DNA of 32,227 bases from an uncultured Opitutia bacterium (GTDB lineage Bacteria > Verrucomicrobiota > Verrucomicrobiia > Opitutales > UBA953), in NCBI GenBank assembly GCA_903853185.1, contig CAINSX010000180.1:1-32227 (forward strand), read 5' to 3'. Shown here in pieces: positions 23,527-31,177 of the stretch; the first letter of the stretch is position 1, and every line of letters begins with the position of its first letter. Under the pieces are notes generated by a model. The model did no database searches. It worked only from the letters and a program-made list of their open reading frames with translations, and had not been told where the DNA came from. A program made the position numbers and the translations under genes.

Positions 23527-26271
23527 TCAGAACGGTTCGTCCGATTTTTTCTCCGCCGGCGCACCCTTGGGGGCGCGAGGCTTGCGGGGAGGGAATTCGA
23601 ACCACCAGCCCTTCTGCTTGTCGGCGACAAGGAAGGCTTCGAAAGTGCGCTTGGTGCGATTGGAGACGAACTTCTTGAGCCCGGTCTTTCCCTCGTTGAG
23701 GAGTCGGCGGACGTCGTCAGCCGAGATCGGCGACTTGAGCATCTCGGCGTTGAGGCTGAAAGTCTTCTTCGCACCGGCCTCCTGGGCCTTGTGTGGGCAG
23801 ACGCGGTAACCCGCGGTCGGGGTATGCTGGACAGGGAGGCCGCTGACGGGGCAGGGGCCGAGGACCGCCCATTCCGCGTCAAAGGCATCTGGGTTGCCGT
23901 CTGCGCCTTCGCGAGGCGGGAAGTAAAGCACCGCCTTGAGTTTACCGCTCGGGGCCTTGGGCTTGGTCTTGCGAGGGGCTTTGACCGGCTTGGCTTCTTC
24001 GCCTTCGGCGGCAGGAGCTGGGGCTGGGGTGGTCTCGGTCTTCTCTTCGGTGCCGCGAGGCGTGATTGTGTCCGGGTCGACGAGGTCGATGTAGCCCGTG
24101 AAGTTCTTGCCCGACTTCATCGAGCGGAAGTCGGAGAAGGGACCGATGCGGCGCTTCTCGATCAGTTCCGCGACTTCGGGTGGGGTAATCGTGTGGCCGT
24201 TCATGCCGACATAGATCGTCAACTTCGGGCGGTCCGTGGTGCCGACCGTATCCTGGGAGAAGTATTTCTCGCCGTCGGTCTGCAGCGGCTTGCCGTCGGT
24301 CGGGGAGAGGACCTGCGGGGACAGTTCGAGCGAAGGCGGCTTCACGGCGCCTTTTTTCACGATGATCTCAAGGAGGGCCTTGATCTCCTTCATGAATTCG
24401 CGCGGGCCCATCTTGCCGTGCTCGATCTGCTTGAGCTTGTATTCCCACTCACCGGTCATCTGCGGTTCCGTGAAGACGCCCATTTCCTTGGCGTGCAGGA
24501 ACTGGTGGAGCTGGAAGGCTTTGGCGAGGGGGACGAGTTCCTTGCCCTGACGTTCGATGTAGGTCTTCGAGAGGAGTTCTTCGATGGTGGCGGCACGTGT
24601 CGCTGGCGTGCCGAGACCGCGTTCCTTCATCGCTTCGGCGAGGGCTTCGTCGTCGACGAGCTTGCCGGCGTTTTCCATCGCACCGAGGAGCGAGGCTTCG
24701 TTGTAGCGGGCCGGCGGCTTGGTCGCGTCTTCCTTGACGTCGACGCCGTTGACCTTGGCCTTGGCGGGAGAACCGTCGCCGGAAGCGAGGGCGGGGAGGC
24801 TCGCGGAGCCTTCCTTGTCCTTGTCTTCTTCGGCTTCTGCTTCCTGGCCCCAGACGGCGCGCCAACCGGCGACGACGAGCACCTTGCCCGTCGTGCGGAA
24901 ATTATGTTCACCGACGAGGGTCGTACGGACGGTCTCTTCGAACTCAGCCATCGGGAAGAAGACGGCGACGAAGCGACGGACGACGAGGTCGTAGATCTTC
25001 TGCTCGACGTCGGTCAGGCCGTGGGGGACGGTGCCGGTCGGGATGATGGCGAAGTGGTCGCTGACCTTTTTGTTATCGAAGACGCGACGGCCGGCGGAAT
25101 CGACCCAGCCACTCCGGAGCGCTTCCTTGGCGAAGACTCCGGCCGGATGGGCGCCTTCGAGGGACTGGAGGGCGGCCTTGGCGTTTGGGAGGTAATCCTC
25201 GGGCAGGTACTGGGAATCGGTACGAGGATAGGTGAGCGCCTTGTGCTTTTCGTAGAGAGCCTGGGCGACGCCTAGGGTGGTTTTGGCCGAGAAGCCGAAG
25301 CGACGGTTACCTTCGCGCTGGAGGGTCGTGAGGTCGAAGAGGCGAGGGGCGCTTTCCTTCTTGGGCTTGCGTTCGTCGGTGACGATGCCGGTGCCGATCT
25401 TGATCGACTCCTCGGCTAGCTTGCGGGCCTGGGCTTCGTCGTAGAAGCGTTCGGCTTCCTTGCGGTCGGTGACGCCAGGCACCTGGGCGGCGCCGCGGTA
25501 CCCGCCATTGGAGATGCCGAAGTCGCCTTCGATCTTCCAGAAGGTCTTCGGGACGAAATTACGGATCTCCAGCTCGCGCTTCACGATGAGCATGAGCGTC
25601 GGGGTCTGGACGCGGCCGACGGAGAAGACTTCGCGTTTCGCGCCACCGATGATGATGGTCGAGAAGCGGCTGGCCGTCATGCCCACGAGCCAGTCGGCTT
25701 GGGAGCGGCAGATCGCCGCGTCGAGCAGGCCTTGCTTGGCGGAAGCGGGCAGCAAGTGGTCGAAGGCTTCGGCGATGGCCGTGTTCGTCATGCTCGCCAG
25801 CCAGAGGCGCTGGCAGGGCAGTTTGCACTTCGCGAGCTGGTAGACGTAGTGGAAGATGAGTTCGCCTTCGCGGCCGGCGTCGCAGGCGTTGACGACCGTA
25901 CCGACGTCCGGACGGTTGAGGAGCTTCTTCAGCAGCTTATAACGGTCGCCGTTATTACGCTCGCTGATGACTGCCTTGAGAATATCGGGGCTGGCGGTCC
26001 CGTCGAATTTGACCGGGTCGATCGGGAGATCTTTGAGGGTCCAGCGCTTGAACTTCGGGTCGATGTCATCCGGATCCACGAGGCGTACCACGTGGCCGAT
26101 GGAAGAACTGATCACCCACTTGTCGTTCTCGAAGTAGTCGCTGGTGGCCTTGGGTACCTTGAGGACCTTGGCCAGGTCGGTCGCCACCGAGGGCTTCTCG
26201 GCGATGACTAGGATCTTGGAACCGGCGGGGGCGGAAACTTCGTCGGACGACTTGGAGGATTTCTTGCGCAT
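23527..26271 (-). CDS. topB: Type IA DNA topoisomerase, TopB (topoisomerase III) type
   Basis: Type IA topoisomerases pass single strands to relax supercoils or resolve entangled DNA. The 914-aa protein has the Toprim domain at the N-terminus: ILVIAEKPSVA (about 20-30, catalytic Glu) and ACDAGREGELIF (about 129-140). GRVQTPTLMLI marks the central part. The nucleophile is Y348 in LTYPRTDSQYLP. The AEKPSVA start and the topB-like SVGRVQTP support TopB rather than TopA. The C-terminal ~200 residues comprise a low-complexity Ala/Pro/Lys linker (about 745-785), then a divergent zinc-ribbon-like segment with only two Cys (GPCPVSG..RVCPHK) and a topoisomerase C-terminal repeat. It follows the aminotransferase by 31 bases and abuts the convergent helical-repeat gene. 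Confidence 0.95.
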   Translation of the reverse strand: MRKKSSKSSDEVSAPAGSKILVIAEKPSVATDLAKVLKVPKATSDYFENDKWVISSSIGHVVRLVDPDDIDPKFKRWTLKDLPIDPVKFDGTASPDILKAVISERNNGDRYKLLKKLLNRPDVGTVVNACDAGREGELIFHYVYQLAKCKLPCQRLWLASMTNTAIAEAFDHLLPASAKQGLLDAAICRSQADWLVGMTASRFSTIIIGGAKREVFSVGRVQTPTLMLIVKRELEIRNFVPKTFWKIEGDFGISNGGYRGAAQVPGVTDRKEAERFYDEAQARKLAEESIKIGTGIVTDERKPKKESAPRLFDLTTLQREGNRRFGFSAKTTLGVAQALYEKHKALTYPRTDSQYLPEDYLPNAKAALQSLEGAHPAGVFAKEALRSGWVDSAGRRVFDNKKVSDHFAIIPTGTVPHGLTDVEQKIYDLVVRRFVAVFFPMAEFEETVRTTLVGEHNFRTTGKVLVVAGWRAVWGQEAEAEEDKDKEGSASLPALASGDGSPAKAKVNGVDVKEDATKPPARYNEASLLGAMENAGKLVDDEALAEAMKERGLGTPATRAATIEELLSKTYIERQGKELVPLAKAFQLHQFLHAKEMGVFTEPQMTGEWEYKLKQIEHGKMGPREFMKEIKALLEIIVKKGAVKPPSLELSPQVLSPTDGKPLQTDGEKYFSQDTVGTTDRPKLTIYVGMNGHTITPPEVAELIEKRRIGPFSDFRSMKSGKNFTGYIDLVDPDTITPRGTEEKTETTPAPAPAAEGEEAKPVKAPRKTKPKAPSGKLKAVLYFPPREGADGNPDAFDAEWAVLGPCPVSGLPVQHTPTAGYRVCPHKAQEAGAKKTFSLNAEMLKSPISADDVRRLLNEGKTGLKKFVSNRTKRTFEAFLVADKQKGWWFEFPPRKPRAPKGAPAEKKSDEPF

Positions 26272-26302
26272 GCGTAGGATGATAACCGATGGTCAAGCTC
26301 GG

Positions 26303-27382
26303 TTACATTCCCTGCTCGGCGAAGGAGTCGTCAAGGGCGGCGATCAGCGTGGCAATCGTGGCGTCGGTCTCATCTCCCATGTTGGAGATACGGAAGGTCT
26401 TGCCCTTCAGCTTGCCGTAGCCGCCGTCGATGACGAGCTTGTGGCGGGACTTGAGGGTCTTGTTGAGGCGCTCAAGGTCCGCGTTGCGGTCGTTCTTGAA
26501 GCAATTGAGACCACGGGTACCGAACTGGACTTCCGGCAGGAGCGAGAAGCCCTTGGCGAGGCCCCAGGCGCGCATGCGATCGTTGAGGCGGATGTGGCGG
26601 GCGTAACGGTTGTCCAGGCCTTCGGCTTCGACTTCAATCAAGCGCTGCTGGAGGCCGTAGAAGAGCGAGATGCAGGGCGTCGAAGGGGTCATGCCCTTGA
26701 CGTGGTTGTCATGGAACTCGATTAGGTCGAAGTAGTAGCCGCGGTCCGGCGACTGCTTGGCGCGTTCACGGGCGCGCTCGCTGACGGCGAAGATCGCCAG
26801 GCCGGGGGGCAGGGCGAGGGCCTTCTGCGAACCGGTGAGGAAGATATCGATGCCCAGTTCGTCCTTCTTGATCGGGATGGTCGAGAAGGAGCTGACGGTG
26901 TCGGCGATCGAGATCACATCAGGGAACTCGCGGACCACGGACATGATGTCGGCGATGGGCGAGAGCGTGCCGGTGGAGGTCTCGGAGTGGATGAAGGTGA
27001 TGCAGTCGAACTTGCCGGTGGCGAGGGCCTTGCGGACGGCTTCGGGGTCGACGGGCTTGCCCCAGTCGAACTGTAGGGCTTCGGCGTACTTGCCGCAGCG
27101 CTTGGCGACGTCGTTCCACTTGTCGGAGAACGCGCCGTTCATGCAGTTGAGCACGCCTTTGCGGCAGACGTTACGGAGGGCGCCTTCCATCACGCCCCAG
27201 GCCGAGCTGGTGGAGAGGTAGACCGGGTCCTGGGTATAGAACATGGCCTGCAGGCGAGGCTGCATGTCGTTGTACAGTTTGACGAAGTCGCCCGAGCGGT
27301 GGCCGACCATGGGTTTACCCATGGCTTGGACGATCGAATCGGAGACGGTCAGGGGGCCGGGTATATATAGACGATAGCTCAT
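26303..27382 (-). CDS. Class V aminotransferase (serine/alanine-glyoxylate type)
   Basis: This is a pyridoxal-phosphate aminotransferase of fold type I, class V, 359 aa. The PLP lysine is K187 in TGSQKALALPPG, and the cofactor Asp is D161 in IADTVSS. The N-terminus YIPGPLTVS with MVGHRS (25-30) and SAWGVMEGA (60-68) is typical of alanine-glyoxylate/serine-pyruvate enzymes. Specificity cannot be read from the sequence; serine, alanine and glyoxylate are all possible. 2-Aminoethylphosphonate transaminase is less likely from the N-terminal motif. The start ATG overlaps the panD stop (ATGA), so it is translationally coupled to beta-alanine production. Confidence 0.9.
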   Translation of the reverse strand: MSYRLYIPGPLTVSDSIVQAMGKPMVGHRSGDFVKLYNDMQPRLQAMFYTQDPVYLSTSSAWGVMEGALRNVCRKGVLNCMNGAFSDKWNDVAKRCGKYAEALQFDWGKPVDPEAVRKALATGKFDCITFIHSETSTGTLSPIADIMSVVREFPDVISIADTVSSFSTIPIKKDELGIDIFLTGSQKALALPPGLAIFAVSERARERAKQSPDRGYYFDLIEFHDNHVKGMTPSTPCISLFYGLQQRLIEVEAEGLDNRYARHIRLNDRMRAWGLAKGFSLLPEVQFGTRGLNCFKNDRNADLERLNKTLKSRHKLVIDGGYGKLKGKTFRISNMGDETDATIATLIAALDDSFAEQGM

Positions 27383-27780
27383 CGTTGGAAGGTGGTCAGG
27401 AGGGAGGTGGGGACTTCGGGGTTCTCGAGGCGGACGATGCGACGGTTACCCTCGGCGAGGGTGGCGGTCCGGGGTTTCCAGGTCGAGGCGGCAGATTCTT
27501 CGACCTGGGTGAAGGACATGATGACGAGGAGGTCGCCGGGCTTGCCCAGGTGGGCCGTGGCGCCATTCAGGCAGACTTCGCGGGTGCCGGCAGGGGCAGG
27601 GATGGCGTAGGTCTCAAAGCGCTCTCCGTTGGCCAGATTACCGATGAGGATCTTCTCATAAGGCAGCATGCCGACGAGGGCCATGAGCTCCCGATCGATG
27701 GCCAAGGAGCCCTCGTAATCGAGCCGGGCCGCGGTGACCTCGGCTCGGAGAAGTTTGGTGCGCAACAGGTGTACGAGCAT
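27379..27780 (-). CDS. panD: Aspartate 1-decarboxylase proenzyme
   Basis: PanD decarboxylates aspartate to beta-alanine for pantothenate and coenzyme A synthesis. The 133-aa proenzyme has the self-cleavage site G24-S25 in DYEGSLAID, exactly where E. coli PanD cuts; the Ser becomes the pyruvoyl group. K9, the GERFETYAI segment (R and Y of the active site) and CLNGATAHL match the family. The residue after the cleavage Ser is Leu rather than the common Cys. The start ATG at 27780 is 66 bases from the divergent lpxK start. It is the first gene of panD-aminotransferase-topB, and no other pan genes are in the window. Confidence 0.97.
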   Translation of the reverse strand: MLVHLLRTKLLRAEVTAARLDYEGSLAIDRELMALVGMLPYEKILIGNLANGERFETYAIPAPAGTREVCLNGATAHLGKPGDLLVIMSFTQVEESAASTWKPRTATLAEGNRRIVRLENPEVPTSLLTTFQR

Positions 27781-27846
27781 GGCGCTGGGTCGTCCTTCTC
27801 AATCGGGATGGTTGCCTTCGTCAAACAACTTTGCATCAATTCGTCC

Positions 27847-29058
27847 ATGGCCGCCAAGCATCGAGGGTTCTTTTCCTCCCTTGGAGAGGCTGTGGCCGGT
27901 TATGCCGTAGACGTAGTCTACGAGCGTCGGAAGGGGCCTGGGGCGACCTTGCTCGGGGCTTTCCTGAAGGTGCTTTCGTGGATTTTCGAGGTCTTGGTCC
28001 GCCTGCGCCTCTGGCTCTATCGTAATCGTCTGTTTCGCGACACTCCGCTCGGCTGTAAGGTCGTGGTCGTAGGTAATCTCACCGTCGGCGGCACGGGGAA
28101 GACCCCCATCGTGCTGAAGATGGCGCGCGTGCTGACGGCCCGCGGCCGCAAGGTGGCCATCCTTTCTCGCGGTTATAAGGGAGCTTCCGATTCGATGCTG
28201 AAGCGTTTCTGGCGCTGGCTGACGCAAGGTAGCCGCCCTGATCCGCTCGTGGTTTCCGACGGCAAGTCTGTCCTCGTCGGTCCCGATGAAGCGGGCGACG
28301 AACCTTACATGCTCGCCCAGAATCTCTGCGGCGAAGGCGTGATCGTCATCGTCGACCGCGACCGCGTGGAGGGTGGCCGCTTTGCGCTTCGACGCTTCGG
28401 CGTGGACACGATCCTGCTGGACGACGGACTTCAATATCTGCCGCTGCGCGGTCAGATTAACCTGCTCCTCGTCGATAGCCGTGATCCTTTCGGTAATGGT
28501 TCGCTGCTGCCACGTGGCGTCCTGCGTGAACCGATTTCCAACCTGAGCCGAGCTTCCTATGTCTTCGTGACGAAGTCCGTCGGCCCGCCCGATCCGGCGT
28601 TGGTGAGCCTCATCCGCCGACATAACGCTAAAGCCGAGATCATTGCCTGCTCGCACAGCGCCCGCGAACTCGTCGAGGTCGACGGCCCGAAGCGCTTGCC
28701 GATGTCGGACCTCAAGGGGCGACGTGTCGCGGCCTTCTCCGGCATCGCGACCCCAGAGCGCTTTGAGGAGATCTTGACCAATCAGGGCGCCAAGATCGTC
28801 GCCAACCGCCGCTTCCTCGACCACCACGCCTTCGCGGACGAAGACCTCGACGAGGTCCTCGATCAGGCCATGCAGGCCAAGGCCGAGATGATCATCACGA
28901 CCGAGAAGGACGCGGTGCGACTCCAGGCGCGTTTCCGTCCGCCGATCCCATTGATGTTCGTCCGCCTGGAGGTAGAGATCCTCGGCGATGCGGAGGGTTT
29001 CAATTCGGCCGTCGAACGGATCTGCCTCGGGCCGTCTATTTCTCCGTCTGCTCGGTGA
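27847..29058 (+). CDS. lpxK: Tetraacyldisaccharide 4'-kinase (lipid A biosynthesis)
   Basis: LpxK phosphorylates the 4' position of the lipid A precursor at the inner-membrane face, late in the Raetz pathway, so the host makes lipopolysaccharide. The 403-aa protein has an N-terminal hydrophobic/amphipathic anchor (about 30-60), then the P-loop GNLTVGGTGKT (76-86). RGYK, the family block LLDDGLQYLPL, DSRDPFGNGSLLPRGVLREP and TTEKDAVRL complete the set. I chose the ATG at 27847; the frame extends upstream without similarity. Its last 23 bases overlap the 3' end of ppk on the opposite strand. Confidence 0.96.
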   Translation: MAAKHRGFFSSLGEAVAGYAVDVVYERRKGPGATLLGAFLKVLSWIFEVLVRLRLWLYRNRLFRDTPLGCKVVVVGNLTVGGTGKTPIVLKMARVLTARGRKVAILSRGYKGASDSMLKRFWRWLTQGSRPDPLVVSDGKSVLVGPDEAGDEPYMLAQNLCGEGVIVIVDRDRVEGGRFALRRFGVDTILLDDGLQYLPLRGQINLLLVDSRDPFGNGSLLPRGVLREPISNLSRASYVFVTKSVGPPDPALVSLIRRHNAKAEIIACSHSARELVEVDGPKRLPMSDLKGRRVAAFSGIATPERFEEILTNQGAKIVANRRFLDHHAFADEDLDEVLDQAMQAKAEMIITTEKDAVRLQARFRPPIPLMFVRLEVEILGDAEGFNSAVERICLGPSISPSAR

Positions 29059-31072
29059 GGCGGCTCTGCGCGGCCTTGGCAGCCAGCTGCAGGAAGGTGT
29101 CTTGTGCGCCGGGAGCCAGTCGGCCCATCGGTTCGCAGGCCACATAGGTTCCATCGGGGGCCAGCGCTTTGGCATCTCCCTGGCGATCGCGGTAGACCAT
29201 GAGGATTTCCTCTTCGATGCGACGACGCACGTGGGGGGCGCGAAGCGGGAAGACGCATTCGATTCGTCGTTGGAAATTACGCGGCATCCAATCGGCGCTA
29301 CCCATGAGTAGGATGGGCTGTGCGTCGGCATTCTCGAAACGGAACAGACGGCTGTGCTCAAGGAAGCGACCCAGGAAGCTGCGGACACGGATGTGGTCAC
29401 TTTTGCCAGCGATGCCGGGCTTGAGGCAGCAGATGCCGCGGACTACGAGCTCGATGCGGACTCCAGCCTGAGATGCCTCGTAGAGGGCGTTGATGACGTC
29501 CGGATCGACGAGGCTGTTGACCTTGGCGAAAATCGAGGCGGGCTTGCCGGACTTGGCGTTGGCGGTCTCGCCCTTGATGAGTTCCACGATGCGTCGGGCC
29601 AGGTCAAACGGCGCGATCAGCAGGTGCTTGAACTTAGGTCCCGCGAGGTTGCCGGTAAGGACATTGAAAAGAAGGCCGACATCCGCGGTGATCTCCTCGT
29701 TGCAGGTGAGCAGCGAGAAGTCGGTGTAGATTCTCGCGGTCTTTGGATTATAGTTGCCCGTGCCGAGGTGGGCGTAACGACGCAGGCCATCCTTCTCCTG
29801 GCGGACCACGAGACAGGCTTTGCAATGCGTCTTCAGGCCGGCGAGGCCGTAGACCACGTGAGCGCCGGCTTCCTCGAGCTGGCGGGCCCATTCGATGTTA
29901 TTGAGTTCGTCGAAGCGTGCGCGGAGTTCGACCAGCGCGGTGACCTGCTTGCCGTTGCGGGCGGCTTCCTTGAGGGCTTCGACCACGGGCGAATCGCCAC
30001 TGGTACGGTAAAGCGTCAGCTTGATCGCGACGACGCTCTCGTCCTTGGCGGCCTGGCGGATGAAATCGACGACCGGCGCGAATGATTCGTAAGGGTGATG
30101 GAGGATGATGTCCTGCTCGGCGATGCGCTCATAGAGCTTGGACGGTTCGGCGCATTCGGAGGGAACCACCGACACAAAGCTGGGGTAGAGGAGTTCCGGG
30201 CGACCGATCATGTCGATCAGGCTGCCGAGGCGAAGCATGTTGACCGGTCCTGGGATGCGGAACGCGTTGTCGGAGGTCAGTCCGATCGAGCCGAGTAGCC
30301 ACTGCATCTCGCCTTCCGGCACGTCGGCTTCGATTTCCAGACGGACGGGGGCTCCTTTACGCAGGTTGCGGATCTCGTCTTCGATGGCTTCGAGGAGGTT
30401 GCCGGCTTCTTCTTCGTCGACGTAAAGGTCGCTGTTGCGCGTGATGCGGAACGCCCAGGATCCCTGCAGCTCGAGTCCGGGAAAAAGCCGGTGGATGAAG
30501 AGCTGGATGACGTGGCTGAGGAAGGTGAAGCTCTTTCGGTCGGATAGGCCGAGGATGCGCGGCAGGATACGCGGTACCGGTACGACCGCGCGACGAAGCT
30601 CGCCCGAAGCCGGATCACGAAGCAAGGCGAGCAGGTAGAGTCCTTTGTTGGTCAGGACCGGAAAGGGGTGCGAGGGGTCGATGGCCAGGGGCGTCAGCGC
30701 CGGCAGGATATCGCGATCGAATCGGGGCGAAAGCTCGGCCCTGGCGCCATCCCCGAGCTGCTCCCTGGCCAAGACTTCGATCCCGTGGCTGGAGAGCGTG
30801 GGCAGCAGCTTCTGTTTCCAGCAAGCCTGCTGTGCTTCGACCAGCTCTCGAGCGCGTTTCAGTACGTCCGTCAGGAATTCTTTGGTCGCCGGGTGGCTGG
30901 CGGACTCCTGCTGTTGCATGATTCCGGCCACGCGAATCTCGAAGAACTCGTCGAGGTTGGAGCTGACAATCGAGAGGAAGCGGACGCGCTCCAAGAGGGG
31001 GACGGAATCGTCTTCGGCGAGTTCGAGGACTCGACGGTCGAAACTAAGCCAGCTGAGTTCGCGATTGAACAT
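29036..31072 (-). CDS. ppk1: Polyphosphate kinase 1
   Basis: PPK1 makes long-chain polyphosphate from ATP reversibly, for phosphate storage and stress responses. The 678-aa protein is of normal length and starts with FNRELSWLSFDRRVLELA. The head domain and the two phospholipase-D-like C-terminal domains are present. The autophosphorylated His is H416 in GLKTHCK, followed by YAHLGTGNYNPKTARIYTDFSL. The second active-site His is H573 in LEHSRLF. HHPYESF and IKLTLYRT are further family blocks. No exopolyphosphatase neighbour is seen. A promoter candidate lies 51-79 bases upstream. Confidence 0.97.
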   Translation of the reverse strand: MFNRELSWLSFDRRVLELAEDDSVPLLERVRFLSIVSSNLDEFFEIRVAGIMQQQESASHPATKEFLTDVLKRARELVEAQQACWKQKLLPTLSSHGIEVLAREQLGDGARAELSPRFDRDILPALTPLAIDPSHPFPVLTNKGLYLLALLRDPASGELRRAVVPVPRILPRILGLSDRKSFTFLSHVIQLFIHRLFPGLELQGSWAFRITRNSDLYVDEEEAGNLLEAIEDEIRNLRKGAPVRLEIEADVPEGEMQWLLGSIGLTSDNAFRIPGPVNMLRLGSLIDMIGRPELLYPSFVSVVPSECAEPSKLYERIAEQDIILHHPYESFAPVVDFIRQAAKDESVVAIKLTLYRTSGDSPVVEALKEAARNGKQVTALVELRARFDELNNIEWARQLEEAGAHVVYGLAGLKTHCKACLVVRQEKDGLRRYAHLGTGNYNPKTARIYTDFSLLTCNEEITADVGLLFNVLTGNLAGPKFKHLLIAPFDLARRIVELIKGETANAKSGKPASIFAKVNSLVDPDVINALYEASQAGVRIELVVRGICCLKPGIAGKSDHIRVRSFLGRFLEHSRLFRFENADAQPILLMGSADWMPRNFQRRIECVFPLRAPHVRRRIEEEILMVYRDRQGDAKALAPDGTYVACEPMGRLAPGAQDTFLQLAAKAAQSRLTEQTEK

Positions 31073-31122
31073 GGAGATGTAAGGTTGCCCGCCGTGACGT
31101 GAAGGAACAGGGGACTCCGCTC

Positions 31123-31151
31123 ATTAAAATCCTCATCGGCCCGGCAGGCAA
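31123..31151 (-). promoter_or_regulatory. Candidate sigma-70 promoter for ppk1
   Basis: On the minus strand TTGCCT (31151-31146) and TTTAAT (31128-31123) are exactly 17 bases apart, with four and five matches of six. Initiation near 31116 gives a leader of about 44 nt. The -10 box is identical to the one proposed for the helicase gene. Found by eye only. Confidence 0.4.
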
Positions 31152-31177
31152 ACAAATGCCCCGCCGAGTTTGTTACA

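Noticed and set aside
23791..25275. 494-codon open frame on the plus strand inside topB
   Set aside because: It is the mirror of a conserved topoisomerase; its composition (Gly, Arg, Val, Asp, Glu) is typical of an antisense shadow.
27799..29400. 533-codon open frame on the minus strand across lpxK and the end of ppk1
   Set aside because: It is antisense to two clearly recognised families, shows no motif of its own and is rich in Arg/Ala/Asp as expected from a mirrored high-GC frame.
31141..31168. Imperfect hairpin GGCAGGCA...TGCCCCGCC as a terminator after the Rsm22-like gene
   Set aside because: The stem is mismatched or bulged and no T-tract follows directly; the same bases fit a ppk1 promoter better.
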